In this document: positions 44,850 to 56,719 of the stretch, in pieces
How the letters are laid out: the number at the start of each line of letters is the position of its first letter
Numbering within the stretch: the first letter of the stretch is position 1
Assembly (NCBI GenBank): GCA_963575645.1
Contig: OY754465.1
Span: 36,715,501-36,779,500, forward strand
Direction of reading: 5' to 3'
Length of the DNA: 64,000 nt
Source: Xanthostigma xanthostigma
Lineage: Eukaryota > Arthropoda > Insecta > Raphidioptera > Raphidiidae
Made by a program: the position numbers and the translations under genes
Notes under the pieces: generated by a model
What the model saw: the letters and a program-made list of their open reading frames with translations, nothing else
Databases searched by the model: none
Told to the model about the DNA's origin: nothing

Positions 44850-46003
44850 TAAAAGCGTGGATATTGACTAATAAACTATCGCAGAGTTTTCAACCCGTGC
44901 TTTTATAGTTATAAACCTAAATTATTAAAAATAATTTTTTCCTTTTTCAATAAATCCTTGCCTCTAAAAAGTTTTTTTTTACTAACATTTTTTTATGAAT
45001 GACAATAGGGTTTTTTTCATCGATGTGTGTCACATTGCATTTGGACGAGAGTAAGAAAAGTGTTACTGAATGCATCAGCGTCTAAGAATAAATAATTGTT
45101 TATGCCGGGTGGGCAAAGCCGTCATCGGTGGATCAGAATAAAAATAGCCAACTAAACGCAACATGTATAAAACGTTTAATAACAACTAAATGCCGACTTA
45201 TAGAGACCGATCATTTTTAATCTGGTAACACAAAAAGTTCGATGTCTGTCTGCACCCAATAGTTTTCTGTCTGTTTCTCCAGGCGTGGAAATATTGTTCC
45301 ATAAATAAACGATTCAAAATAAATAAATTGTCTTTTAAAGTTTTCGCAGCTTTCAGTTTTATGCAGTGCAAAGATTCTTGAAATGTGGCCTCTTGCATAA
45401 AATTTCTGCTTTAGCTTCAGTAAATTGTACAAAAACCATGATTTATGGACACATTATTGTAAATCTAAGTTTACTGACGGTGCATCCCAGAAACCTGGGG
45501 AATGGCAACAGTAATTGACAATCTCCCCCTCAAAAAAAGGCGCCACATCCACATGTCATTGTGCACACGTAAAGGCTAATACGCAAATAAAAAATGGAAC
45601 TTTTATAATAGAATGAGAAACATGTTATCAAACTTTAGCCAAAATCTATTTGACTTACTCAAAGGTCTCAAATGTACACGGTTATTATCACAGAACAGAG
45701 ATTGCCTCATTCGAACCAGCGTAAGCGCTGGAATGACGTCAGCTGGCGAGCTGTTCATGTTTTTATCAACCTATAATGACAATATCAAAAATGTCATTTA
45801 TATTCTAAGACTATGTAAATCTTTTACCTTAAAAATTCAATTTATTGCTAATAATATCTATACTGTCGTTTTTAGTTTCTTTGATATTTATTAAATACTG
45901 CCACTAAAGTTTATAAACAACAGCCGTTGCTACGCAATCAATTAACACATTCGTCGGATGACGTCATCCCCACACTACTATCCAACGGAGCGAGGCAACC
46001 TCT
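44850..46003. other. No recognised gene or repeat end
   Basis: Several short frames lack family resemblance and splice context. Confidence 0.4.
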
Positions 46004-46011
46004 GTAATTTA

Positions 46012-46539
46012 TAGTGATGTGCCGGATATCCGTATCCGCATCCGCGGATATCCGAGGGAGATGAAAGATCCGTATCCGTTAGTTTTTTGGCGGATCTTTT
46101 ACATGATTAATTATCAATTCATAGATGAAATTTTATATGTACATAGGTGATTAGGTAATAATGAAAAACTGTTAAATTCCATTCAGATTATTTTTTATTT
46201 CTTAAAATCGTATTTGGCGTCTTTATATTGCAAACATTTATCGTAGTGAGTATACCATACCAATAGTACATAACCCAAAGGTACTAAAAAACTACCTTTA
46301 TAATGAGATATTGCACATCGATCTTTTATGATCTCTGTTATGAGAGTTAAGTCTTAAAGAGGTCAATAACTTTTTCCCATAACAGATAGTCTCTTTCCAA
46401 AGGTCGATGTGCAATATTTACCGCCGCGTACTCTAAGAAAGTTAAGATCCGTATCCGTATCCGCGGATCTTGAAACCAAATATCCGTATTCAGATCCGTA
46501 TCCGCGGATATGCATTTTTAACGATCCGGCACATCACTA
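46012..46539. mobile_element. hAT-like element rich in ATCCGT/ATCCGC hexamers
   Basis: Begins TAGTGATGTGCCGGAT and ends ATCCGGCACATCACTA, with the perfect duplication GTAATTTA (46004-46011, 46540-46547). Clusters of CCGTATCCGCATCCGCGGAT lie next to both ends in mirror arrangement. Confidence 0.88.
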
Positions 46540-47317
46540 GTAATTTATCAACTTTGGTAAACACCTTAAAAAATAAAATTTCTTTACTTTACCGTCATTA
46601 TTATTATTAAAATTATTTATGAAAAAATATAATACATATACGTCATGTCACTATAATAAAATAACTCATAACGCGTTTACCCATTTTTTTTGGAAAACGA
46701 CCAATAAAGAAATTAAGTTATTTTCTTAAACGTTATCGTAATTTTGAACGGTAGGACACTTCATTGCAACTGTATCAGTTAACGCACAAAGAACCAAAGT
46801 CTTCCAGATTTTCGTCAAACACGAGACACACGCAAATGAACCTATAAGGTACATTGTTTGACTGTTTTTTCACGCACGTGTTGGCATGCCCTTGATCGAT
46901 TTCCACACTCTGGAAATCAATGCATTGGAGGGAGATTTATAATCCTGAAAAGACTGATTGTCTATTTCGAAGGCTCGGGATTTTTTACAGACATGCCCCG
47001 AAAGTTATAAATAACGAAGTGCCACACAAGCGTCTCAAAATAACCCGTGAAAATAAAATATTTGGGTATCAAGAGGTATATTAGGTCCATCACGAACGGC
47101 CGAGCGACTTCTTATGAAGACCCATCACTGTTCAGAATCTGATTTGAATGTCGGGGATTCACACAATGGGCACTTGCAGGCCTGAGTGCAGTGGGTTTTT
47201 TAATAGAATTAATTTTTTACACGTAAGTTCCGATAACGTGCCAAAAACGTGTGCGACGTCGTAATATTTTTAGGGTCCTTGTATCCATGGTTACTTCCAT
47301 ATTATGCGTAATAGTAC

Positions 47318-47553
47318 CATAGAGATATTAGACTAGAGTACGCGAAGTGTCTGCAATTCAGAGAGAGAAAAGTTCCTTATCTCTATGGTATCTAATGATA
47401 CAAAGCAATGCTGATTTGAGTAAAACATATATCTGGTTTTCTGGACCCGCTGCAGCGTTCTCTCTCTCAGCTGAGGACACTTTTACCAGAGAACATACTT
47501 TCACTTATGACAAGCATAGGAACTAACGAATTCTAGTTACTTATATCTCTATG
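47318..47553. mobile_element. hAT-like MITE (CATAGAGATAT ends), short copy
   Basis: The duplication AATAGTAC is perfect (47310-47317, 47554-47561). It has the same ends as the 5510-6323 element and shares GTGTCTGCAATT and CAGCGTTCTCTCTCT internally. Confidence 0.82.
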
Positions 47554-47734
47554 AATAGTACACAAATACACAACTTTTAACATAACCATGTCACAGTGTC
47601 ACAGACATTTCTGGAGCGTTTAAGTATAGTCACGTGACATTTTATAAAGTTTTATACATTTTAAATCTATGCCTTTAAATGTTATTCCTTTTCGATATTA
47701 AGTATAACTTATTTATGATAAAATATTAAATAAA

Positions 47735-47967
47735 AATGTGTTACGAGATAGCATTATAGAAGAGAAACTTCAAGTTGCCAATCATACGATTGCATTTGAA
47801 CAAGTGGAAAAAATGTGTTTCACGTTCAGATATTTCGTCTGTACAAGTTAATCTGAACGTGAAACTATCTCGTAACACATTTTTTCCACTTGTCCAAATG
47901 CAGTCGTATGATTTTCAACTAGAAGTTTCACTTCTGTAATGGGTTCTCGTAACACATTTTTATTTTT
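47735..47967. mobile_element. Fold-back MITE with TGTGTTACGAGA ends
   Basis: Arms share AAATGTGTTACGAGA, ATCATACGATTGCATTTG and AACAAGTGGAAAAAATGTGT, inverted. An inner inverted pair TTTCACGTTCAGAT surrounds a loop of about 20 bases. Confidence 0.75.
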
Positions 47968-48052
47968 TTCGCAGATTTACTTACTGCAAATAATAAATAT
48001 CAAAACACAAGTAGACAACAAAATTTTCGCAGGTTTACTGTAAATATTGTTT

Positions 48053-48614
48053 TTGACGTGATAACGTCTTATAAATTGATGAATCACCAATCTTATAAAT
48101 TGATAAAACACCGGCTGCATGTTCGAAAAAGTGTAACGCGTAACGTTCCTAACGTTCCGCCTGACCCTGTGCGTGCTTTTTGCTAATTTCTCGCTCAATT
48201 TAAATCAGATCGGTTTGAAACCAGTCTTAAACGAAAGAGGAGAACATTTTACATAGATTTCGTATAACAGAATTTGCCTAAACAGTTTTTTTATACAAAT
48301 TTATATAGAAAAATAGCTGTATAAATGCAACATGAAAACGGCTGAATTTCTAATGTTTAATTCAATTTTTTGACATTAGTATTCTGTGAAATGCAAAGCC
48401 TTCTAAGTTAACTATTGGAATAACTAATTATTATTAGAACATAATACTTTGTAAGTTGCAAACGTCACTTTTGACATTTCTTATCATTCCGACACCAAGG
48501 ATAAGCGGATTGAAACCAAATTTTGGGAGGTTTAGGTTATGTATTACGGAATACGTTATCACGTAAAACTATCGTCCGTAAACCGACTTTACAGACAACC
48601 AATTTTTTTTTTTT
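48053..48614 (-). mobile_element. Family A chimera, copy 5
   Basis: The family A ends are intact (GACGTGATAACGTCTTATAA on the left, ACAGACAACCAATTTTTT on the right). The middle after CTGTGCGTG is replaced by about 350 bases of family B (CTCGCTCAATTTAAATCAGA to AAATTTTGGGAGG), before resuming at TTAGGTTATGTATTACGGAA. The same junctions occur at 52018-52615. Confidence 0.85.
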
Positions 48615-48699
48615 AGTTCAAGTATTATTCTGCTAAATTAGTCAAAAATTTTATATATAACTTAAAAATAATAAAAAAATAAAATAAAAACAACAAATT

Positions 48700-48778
48700 G
48701 TTGCGCGCACCTGACGGTAAACGAACCCAGGCCGGCGCGTGGTATGCCAGCATACTACCACTGAGCTACCTATGCCTA
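48700..48778 (-). pseudogene. tRNA-like sequence
   Basis: On the minus strand, GGTAGCTCAGTGGTAGTATG fits a polymerase III A box, and CCTGGGTTCGTTTACC sits where a B box belongs. The acceptor ends do not pair and the B box is altered, so this is a tRNA pseudogene or SINE head. Confidence 0.45.
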
Positions 48779-48792
48779 TCATTGTTTATATA

Positions 48793-48888
48793 AGGTTACT
48801 ATAAGGCCTAGCTCACAATATGAAAAGTGTTCAACGCGCGTTGGCCCAAAGCGCGTTGAACGCTCTTCATGTGAGCTAGGCCTAATAG
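48793..48888. mobile_element. Palindromic MITE with CAACGCGCGTTG core, short copy
   Basis: AGGCCTAGCTCAC..ATGAAAAGTGTTCAACGCGC is mirrored by GCGCGTTGAACGCTCTTCAT and GTGAGCTAGGCCT. A longer relative is at 49949-50165. Confidence 0.8.
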
Positions 48889-49948
48889 TACAATTTCGTG
48901 ACAAATTCTGTTACAAATTTTGTTACTTAACCCGATTTCATCTGTTTATCTATTGATTAAGGTAGGTATAGACTACTGCAGACTATAGGCGTTTTCTATT
49001 TCAAAATAAAAGTTCTATAGGAATAAAGCAGTATTTTTTCCTGACATCCGGCTGTCCTGTGGGATCGGTATTGTTTTAACAACAGCCTCGGGAGGTCGTA
49101 TATAACACTGACATTTATTATGCAACGAAACGATGCTCGACGTCGACATGATGATGTGTGACGTCTTTGCAGCTAATCGAGCGCGACAGGTGACGATGTG
49201 CTCGACAAAAAATAAACTCCCACGCATGCGCCGTCAGTGATTATGATTATAAAACAAAATGCAGTCGATTCGGTCATTACGATATCGTTTTGTTTTCAAT
49301 CCGATTTTTGAATCTCGGAAAATACTTATATTTTGGATTATACTGCCAGCTGTACAATAAATGTATTTGACAGACGCTATATTATGAGGTGAGACCCAAA
49401 TAATGATTAATAATTCACATATGGAAATGCAATATACACGAGTATGTGAAATATAATAATTGTACATACTCCACCTTACCTCGTATAATTTTCCAAAATA
49501 ATAGTACCTACGTATTAATAATATTAAAAGTAATTGTATTAGTGTTGGGTACTGACTTCGATTGACGAATTTAAATTAGTAATTTTTAACGAAGTTTTTG
49601 ATGGTTTCCTTCAGGAGTTCTCAGTATCACCGTCTACAAGGGCATGGATCTTATAATTTCCTGAACTCAGAATCAGGACCTGGGAATTTTCGAACACTTT
49701 ATCTTCTATTGTAGTATCAGAATACTTTTGCTGTTTGACAAATTCTCTTTTTCAATGCGTATAAAATGGAAATTGGTTAATTATTTATTTTTGAAAAGTT
49801 GCATACAGCAGCTGCAAGAATGAATCACTTTGTGACGTCGATTCTGGAGTTCTGTAAACATTTGAATGCAATAATTAATTTGCGTACCGTGTGTCTTCAA
49901 AGAAACGGAACGTAGTATGGCTTTACATTTTTATTTACGAGCGACCAG

Positions 49949-50165
49949 ATTCAGGCTTAGCACACATGAAGAGCGTTCAACGCGCGTTAGCCTAACGCGC
50001 GTTTACAATTTCTATACAATTGTGTAGAACTGTTTATATGATAACGCGCGTTCAACGCGCCACCAACGCGCGATATCATATAAACAGTTCTATACAATTG
50101 TATAGAAATTGTAAACGCGCGTTGGGCCAACGCGCGTTGAACGCCTCTCATATAAACTAGGCCTA
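49949..50165. mobile_element. Palindromic MITE with CAACGCGCGTTG core, long copy
   Basis: Arms share AGGCTTAGC/GCCTAG, GAGCGTTCAACGCGCGTT and TACAATTTCTATACAATTGT, inverted. The centre carries two further GCGCG blocks. It is the most CpG-rich spot in an otherwise AT-rich region. Confidence 0.8.
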
Positions 50166-50277
50166 AGAGTGAGGGTCTTGCGATGATGAAAAAATGCCGA
50201 ATTCGAGACTATGACGAATTTAAACGTTTACACACAAAAAAACGAGTTTTTCATATCCGATCATGCGTGCGTCTATC

Positions 50278-50777
50278 CAGGGCCGGATCTACATATTTTG
50301 CGCCTGTAGGCCCCCCGAAATTGTCCCCCCCACATATAAAAGCAATCTGTGCCCCAACCAAAATTTTTCTTCAGTTTACATTGGATTTGCAATATTTTTT
50401 ACCGCTGTATCCGAGGATGCACGAAGCAGCGGACGTCGCGCGGCGACCTCTTCCTCTTACATACAATCAGCTGACAGCCTCCGAATGTACCCGAGACTGC
50501 ACGAAGCGGCGACCGCCTTTCTCTCACACACTCACAAACACGTCGGCGCGAAGCCGCTCTGCTGCAGTTCAGTGTACAGGCGTACATTTAGTTTGAGTCA
50601 AACGAATAACTCATTCATGACTATATCACACGCATCTGTTATAAAACTGGAATGGAAGATTAGTTTTGTTCCAGATAAAACATAATATTGTAATATTATT
50701 TCCCAAATTCCTATTTTTTTGCAGTTTTGCCGCCCCTAAAAATTTGCCCACATGGCCCCATGCCAAATCCGGCCCTG
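50278..50777. mobile_element. hAT-like family E, copy 2
   Basis: CAGGGCCGGATCTA to AAATCCGGCCCTG, flanked by CGTCTATC (50270-50277) and CGTCAATC (50778-50785), seven of eight bases matching. The overlapping frames at 50183-50685 are low-complexity readings of this element. Confidence 0.85.
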
Positions 50778-51248
50778 CGTCAATCCATCCGTAATATTAC
50801 TGTGTACTCAACCAAAGATCATTGTGCGTAAGGGGTGGGAAACTGCCATAATTCTGCGAAACCGTAGGCGGAGAGGGTGCTGTCGCGTAGTGCGTGATGT
50901 GATATATATCTATAGAGTATGGATCTATTAAAACTAAATGAGAGAATAATATAGGTAATTCTAATGAATCAACACCCTACATCGCCACAGCTGAATATTG
51001 CATAAAAAACGCATCAGGTTGCCATTTAAATATGTCTGAGTTATTGGACTGCCACAATAAAACAGGAGCATTTTGTATAATTTTTAGCTACAAATTTAAT
51101 AAAAATTTAAATAAAAATAAATTCAAAAACTAAAACCCAACTACTGAAAAGTATGGAACAAAAAAATATTCTCATCTGAGGATAGCCATGGTCTTATGCC
51201 ACCTACCCTAACAAAACATTACATTTTAATAGTTAGCAAGCTCTAGGG

Positions 51249-51890
51249 CAGAGGTTCCCAAACTTGTTTTTCTCAAAGACCACTTTCAAAATTTTGCTGG
51301 TTCCGGTGGACCTCCTGCAGCTACATTTCTACCATATTCCCAAAACTCGACAAAAAATGTGAAGATTAGATCTAGCTATGGAAATTTGCGTTGCGGCTGA
51401 GTTCCAATCACGAATGGGGAGCTTTCTAAATGAAATAAGTGAGAATTGATTGGTAAAATAATTAATTGATTGTGCTGTGAGTGGATGTCAAAAAAGTAAA
51501 GTTGGCCAATCAAAAAAGTGAACTTTATTTTTTTGACATCTACTCACAGCACAAGGAACCAATCAATTCTCACTTATTTCATTTAGAAAACTCCCCACTC
51601 GGAGTGGTAAAAATAATATGAAAAATATAGTATATTTTTTGTGTCGTATTTATTCAAATATGTAACAAGTAACAGTCGCTGAGCGTCTTAAAAATATTAA
51701 TATTATCTGGATACATTGATAGATAAAGTCAAGCCAACATTTTAGTTCTTCACTATCGAAAGCAGATACATTCTCGTGGACCCTCGCTTACGAATTGTGA
51801 ACCCCCATTTTTTTGTCACGCCAACGTAGACCCCCGTCGAGTCTCCTGTGGACCCCTGGGGGTCCACCTGGACCACTTTGGGAACCACTG
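51249..51890. mobile_element. hAT-like element, second copy of the 2005-2539 family
   Basis: Begins CAGAGGTTCCCAAACTTG and ends TTTGGGAACCACTG, with the perfect duplication CTCTAGGG (51241-51248, 51891-51898). Internal CCCCTGGGGGTCC and GTGGACC blocks match the other copy. A separate fold-back occupies 51416-51592. Confidence 0.92.
51416..51592. mobile_element. Fold-back nested in the hAT-like element
   Basis: AAATGAAATAAGTGAGAATT, TGTGCTGTGAGT and GATGTCAAAAAAGTAAAGTT return inverted. The first copy of the host family lacks this block, so it is a later insertion. Confidence 0.7.
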
Positions 51891-52017
51891 CTCTAGGGCA
51901 AACTGCATCACGCTATACATCTAGAGGGGCCTCATATATATGGAGATGGCATACTATCACGGCTATCTTCAGATGAGAATATTTAGTTGTTTCTTACTTT
52001 TCAGTTTTTTAACTTAT

Positions 52018-52615
52018 TTTTTGACGTGATAACGTCTTATAAATTGATGAATCACCAATATTATAAATTGATAAAACACCGGCTGCATGTACGAAAAAGT
52101 GTAACGTAACGTTCCTAACGTTCGTAACGCGTAACGCATAACGCGTAACGTTCCGCCTGACCCTGTGCGTGCTTTTTGCTAATTTCTCGCTCAATTTAAA
52201 TCAGATCGGTTTGAAACCAGTCTTAAACGAAAGAGGAGAACATTTTACATAGATTTCGTATAACAGAATTTGCCTAAACAGTTTTTTTATACAAATTTAT
52301 ATAGAAAAATATTTTATACAAATTTATATAGAAAAATAGCTGTATAAATGCAATGTTGTGTAATGTTTATTTTTTGACATTAGTATTTTGTGAAAGCAAA
52401 GCCTTCTAAGTTAACTATTGGAATAACTAATTATTATTAGAACATAATACTTTGTAAGTTGCAAACGTCACTTTTGACATTTCTTATCATTCCGACACCA
52501 AGGATAAGCGGATTGAAACCAAATTTTGGGAGGTTTAGGTTATGTATTACGGAATACGTTATCACGTAAAACTATCGTCCGTAAACCGACTTTACAGACA
52601 ACCAATTTTTTTTTT
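52018..52615 (-). mobile_element. Family A chimera, copy 6
   Basis: Same structure and same junctions as 48053-48614. It also has extra GTAACG/GCGTAACGCATAACG repeats near the left end and a local duplication ATTTTATACAAATTTATATA at about 52285-52335. Confidence 0.85.
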
Positions 52616-52899
52616 AATTATTTTTGTTGAGCTTATCTTTTATTTGTTTTCAATTTGCTCCCCTCTGGGACCAACATTCAAAAATAAAGTTACCCGAGCC
52701 CTAAAACGAATCGATTAACACCTTATTTATCAAAATCGGATGAATAGTTTAGGCGCTACGGTGAAACATCTGTAAATAGACTGCAAAACTCATAACTCTT
52801 ACTTTTGGCTTCGTCGTAGTCGGGTAAAAAGGAACACTTATGTATAACGAACTTTAATGCCGCGCTTTTCCTAAATAAGGGACCCTTCTTTTGGTCGGA

Positions 52900-54300
52900 A
52901 AACATGTATATGCCTAGTAGTAGGGGAGCCCAGAATGCTAAATTGGTACTTACTCGAGCGTCGTAGGGACCTATTGGATTTTGAAGATTAGATGGTAGAA
53001 ATAAAAAAAGGTTATATGATGTACATCGTTTCACCGGTGGGGGGAGCGTCTGCAGGCTTTAAAAAATGTAAAAAAAAATAGTCACGTGGAAATACTCGAG
53101 CGCGTCAGATATTCATAGTGTATATGCGCCGCGTGTCTCTGATATTGGAGGTATGTTAATCTGACAGTTTGCATGGTGGGGGTGGCTGTACGGAAAGGTT
53201 GAAAATTGAAAAAAAAAAGTTATTCGAGCGCGTCAGATATTCAAAGGGGATGTTCAGTGAACCCGAAAAAAGCTCCCATTCAAAAGACTGACGATTTGGA
53301 CATGACGCAAGCTCGTGGCGGCTTCTTGAAAATGCAAAAAAAATCGCCATTTTGAAATACTCGAGCGCGTCAGATTATTTATACAGGCGATTCAGCTTGA
53401 TGTCCTAAGTCATGCTGACCCATAATCTGACGATTATTTGGAGGGATTTCCTTAATCTGACAAATTGAAAAAAAATGAAGCTAAGTTAACAATAAAAAAT
53501 GATTGTAGGGGAGCCCAGAGGGCTAAATGACATGTCACTCCAGCCCTTTGAGGAAGTTTATATGACGTATGCCTTTTTAGTGGTGGGGGGAGCGTGTACG
53601 AATTTTCAAAAATGTAAAAAAAAATAATTACAAAAAATGTTCAAGCTCCCCTACTTTGTAATTCACTTAATGTCTTTTATAAAATTTTAAGTTTTTTTGT
53701 GTCCCTAAAATTACCCTCAAAAATATTAGGGCCCGAAAAAATTCCATTCTAAATTTTATCCCCCCAAATTTAGGGGGGAAACCCCCAAGTTGGAAACCCT
53801 GGTGTGAGGACGGTGCGAGAGAGTAAGAGATAGAGAAAACGTGAAAGGGAATGAGAGGTGAGGACTGGGGAATACATGCTTCATTGCAGCTGCACGCACT
53901 AAACTTTATTGGCGATTTGTGCTTCTTCGGCTTGTGGAAATCGTCAGATTATATTTTTTCCGTTATTCTTGAATTATTTCCTTCAAAATAAAAAAAAATT
54001 CGATCGCGCTCGAATATTTCAAGGTGACGTTTTTTTTTCGCTCAAATCGTCAGATTATTGAAATGTAGGTACACTTTTCAGCATGTAATTAACCCACCTT
54101 ATCTTAATCTGATGCGCTCGAGTATTTCGAAATATCGATTTTTTTACTATTCTGATCGGCTGCCCTAGACGCACGACCCTATATAAAGGGCCTAAATATG
54201 GTGGAGGTACCCAACAGGGTACAAGGTATCCCCCTTTATGTTAATCTGACGCGCTCGAGTAACTACCGAAATCCCCGCTTGGGCTCCTCTACAAGTATAA
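52900..54300. mobile_element. Inverted-repeat element with dispersed CTCGAGCGCGTCAGAT motifs
   Basis: GGGGAGCCCAGAATGCTAAA with TACTCGAGCG on the left (about 52922-52955) is mirrored at 54241-54285 (CGCTCGAGTAACT..GGGCTCCTCT). TACTCGAGCGCGTCAGAT or close variants occur at about 53092, 53222 and 53357 in plus orientation and at 54001, 54112 and 54241 in minus orientation. GGGGAGCCCAGA recurs inside at 53507. No frame of note. Confidence 0.65.
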
Positions 54301-54384
54301 GCGACTAAGTCACCAGTATATAAGAGATTTTTTCTATTTTCTCGGTTCTCCCTTATGGAGCTCATCAATAAACTATTTTAGATA

Positions 54385-54452
54385 TGGGTAGTTAACTTGC
54401 CGAGCTTTTAATTAAACTGTCGTGGGCTCGCATCCCACCTCCGCTCATAAGT
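54385..54452 (+). pseudogene. tRNA-like sequence
   Basis: GTAGTTAACTTGCCGAGC, then GGGCTCGCATCCCACCTC, resembles the 3' half of a tRNA with a B box. The A box is poor and pairing incomplete. Confidence 0.35.
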
Positions 54453-54459
54453 ATTTTGT

Positions 54460-55430
54460 AGTGTTGTTTAATTTAGTTTGGTGTAATTAGACGCCGATAT
54501 GATCTTAGTTTTCTATCTATCTTCAATAAATCAATGAATAAGCTAAAGTTTAGCCAAAAAATCTAGAAAAATGTTTCGAAAGGAAGGTTGTACTAAATTA
54601 AGTACCTATGCCTTGCTCGTAAATGAAGCCATTATGTTAAAACAGTCACCCGAGTCAAAATGTCATTACGAACAAGATATATACTACATTTTTTTGCACA
54701 TACCTCCTATAAAATCGCTGATTTGCACACCATAATAAGTATATTTGTAATATTTTTGACAGTTCAGTTGGGCCATATTGGATTGATATGTGGATTGTTT
54801 ACGATGGCAACGCCTACTATGCTCGTGTCTGTTGCTCATATAGATTTGAATGGTCACTGACAGAGATATTATAAAATTGTTAAAATTAAATTACTTTTGT
54901 TTTCCTTTATGTACTAGTGCGGAAACGAGTCGTTATACAATCACTATACTGGCATGAAAAGGAGATATATTTTATAAAGGATCGTGCAGAACATTTGTTA
55001 AAAAATTACGTTTGAGAGATAAGTGTTTTTTTTTTTATAAAAATAAAAATTCAGTAATTAATTCAACATTTTTAATCACGGCATTGTTTCTATGCGGTTT
55101 ACAAGTGTGTTTAGTGTTTTATGTTAAAGTTTTCGGCATTTTTCCAAATATATGTGTCGACTAATTTAACAAAGAATTAATTCGTCTAGTAACACTCAAC
55201 TATCTTTTCTTTACGACTGCGATTTCTTTTTGTTTTTGTTCGAAAATAACTCTCTTCTATTAATAAACGATTTGTATTATAGATACACACACGCACACAC
55301 TATAGACATATATATTACAGTAGCTTATCACCCCAAAAAAACTTCGTATCGAAGTTATTTTTATTTATTACTAGCCGTTACACACGGCATCGCGCGAGTT
55401 AAAGGAAATTTTATTTTATTTATTATATAG
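54460..55430. other. AT-rich stretch without recognised features
   Basis: No gene or repeat ends identified. Confidence 0.4.
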
Positions 55431-55431
55431 G

Positions 55432-55850
55432 TGACCGGTAATTGCTCGCATTCCTCTCGGGAGAAGAAACTATGACTGATTTGGAATGATTTAACCTCTA
55501 TCACTTGGGGGTTGGAAATGCGTCATTTTCGAGAAAATCTACTTCGGCTTTCTTTTTACAAAAATCCGAATTTTGAGAGTTAAAAATAAAAAAAAAATAA
55601 TATTCTCATTTTTTGGCCTGAATTTTTCTATGATCTGACAGCTTACTAATTGGCCAACCTTCCTATAAAAACCACGAAATTTAGATTTTATGTTGTCTGT
55701 TAAAACTTACAATAAATAAACTAAAACTCTTCACAGAAGTGTCATTATCATAAAAAAATGGCGTATTTCGACTCACAAGTGATAGAGGTTAATCATTCAA
55801 CATTAGTCATAGTTTCTCCCGAAAGGAATACGAGCAATTACCGATCACCT
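55432..55850. mobile_element. MITE with GGTGACCGGTAATTGCT ends, copy 2
   Basis: The ends match the copy at 44217, but the interior (GGAAGGTTGGCCAATTAGTA and the CCAAAATTCGG block) runs in the opposite direction relative to the ends. Confidence 0.75.
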
Positions 55851-56317
55851 TATATTATGTCGACTCGAGCGAAACTGGATATTAAGAATAGTCTCTCCTT
55901 TGACTTCAAGAGTTCTACCTATATGACTGTACCTTTATTTGAAACAAAAAATAAAAACAATCATGCTAATGACTTCTTGGAACAAGGCGCGTGTGTACAT
56001 TTTTATACGAATTAGAAAAAATCACAGTACGTTTTCTTTTCAAATCAAGTCTCTATGAACGTCAATACAAATATAGAAAATTGAAACATCAGTCTGTAAT
56101 TTCGTTGAGTATTTTGCACAACAGAAGATGGAAAAAACAATTTTCCAGAATTTTTGTTTATCCGTTTGCAAAGTGTGGAAGTAAATGACTTCTCAAAACA
56201 CAAAATGCTATCCTTTCATTGTGGAGACATTTGGTGTTCTGGTAAGTAATTTGCTTCAACATTCTCGCAGAGTGGTAGAGATATTGCAGACTACAAATCT
56301 TTCTTCATGCCTTTGTT

Positions 56318-56640
56318 ATAGAATAGAATAAATTTATTGTCCATTAGCTATAAAGCAGGAGTTCGTCATAAATTTCTTGATTAAAAGTAATTTAAAAAAA
56401 TTCTTGTATACTGAATATAGACAAACTTTAATTAAAAATGATTTAAGCTCCCTTTTAAATTTAAGAAAAGGTAAATTCTTCAGTTCTATAGGAAGGCAGT
56501 TATAGAAATTTAGGGCAGAGTATTCGGGGCTGTTTTGATAAAGACTAAGATTTGGTTTAGGAAGAATAATTGAGTTCTTATTACGCGTTTGGTAGCTATG
56601 CATTGTACTGTGAGTTGGATATTTAGTAACAAAGTAACTC
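56318..56640 (-). mobile_element. Truncated LINE, reverse transcriptase C-terminus and 3' end
   Basis: The minus-strand frame MHSYQTRNKNSIILPKPNLS, then PEYSALNFYNCLPIELKNL and FKRELKSFLI, matches the tail of non-LTR reverse transcriptase proteins (YxTRNK..P.Y....YN.LP..IK). It ends in AATAAATTTATTCTATTCTA near 56318, a plausible 3' end. Everything upstream is missing, as in 5'-truncated insertions. Confidence 0.7.
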
Positions 56641-56719
56641 GTTCACGATCATTTCTCCCATTACATCAGAAAATAAAGTAGTATTCTTCCAGTCCAGTTA
56701 TCCGTTTAACACTAAAACT

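Noticed and set aside
48700..48778. Functional tRNA gene
   Set aside because: A box is good but the B box is altered and the acceptor ends do not pair.
50183..50685. Two overlapping frames of about 140 codons
   Set aside because: Both run across the boundary of a hAT-like element with an 8-base target duplication and have no recognisable domain.
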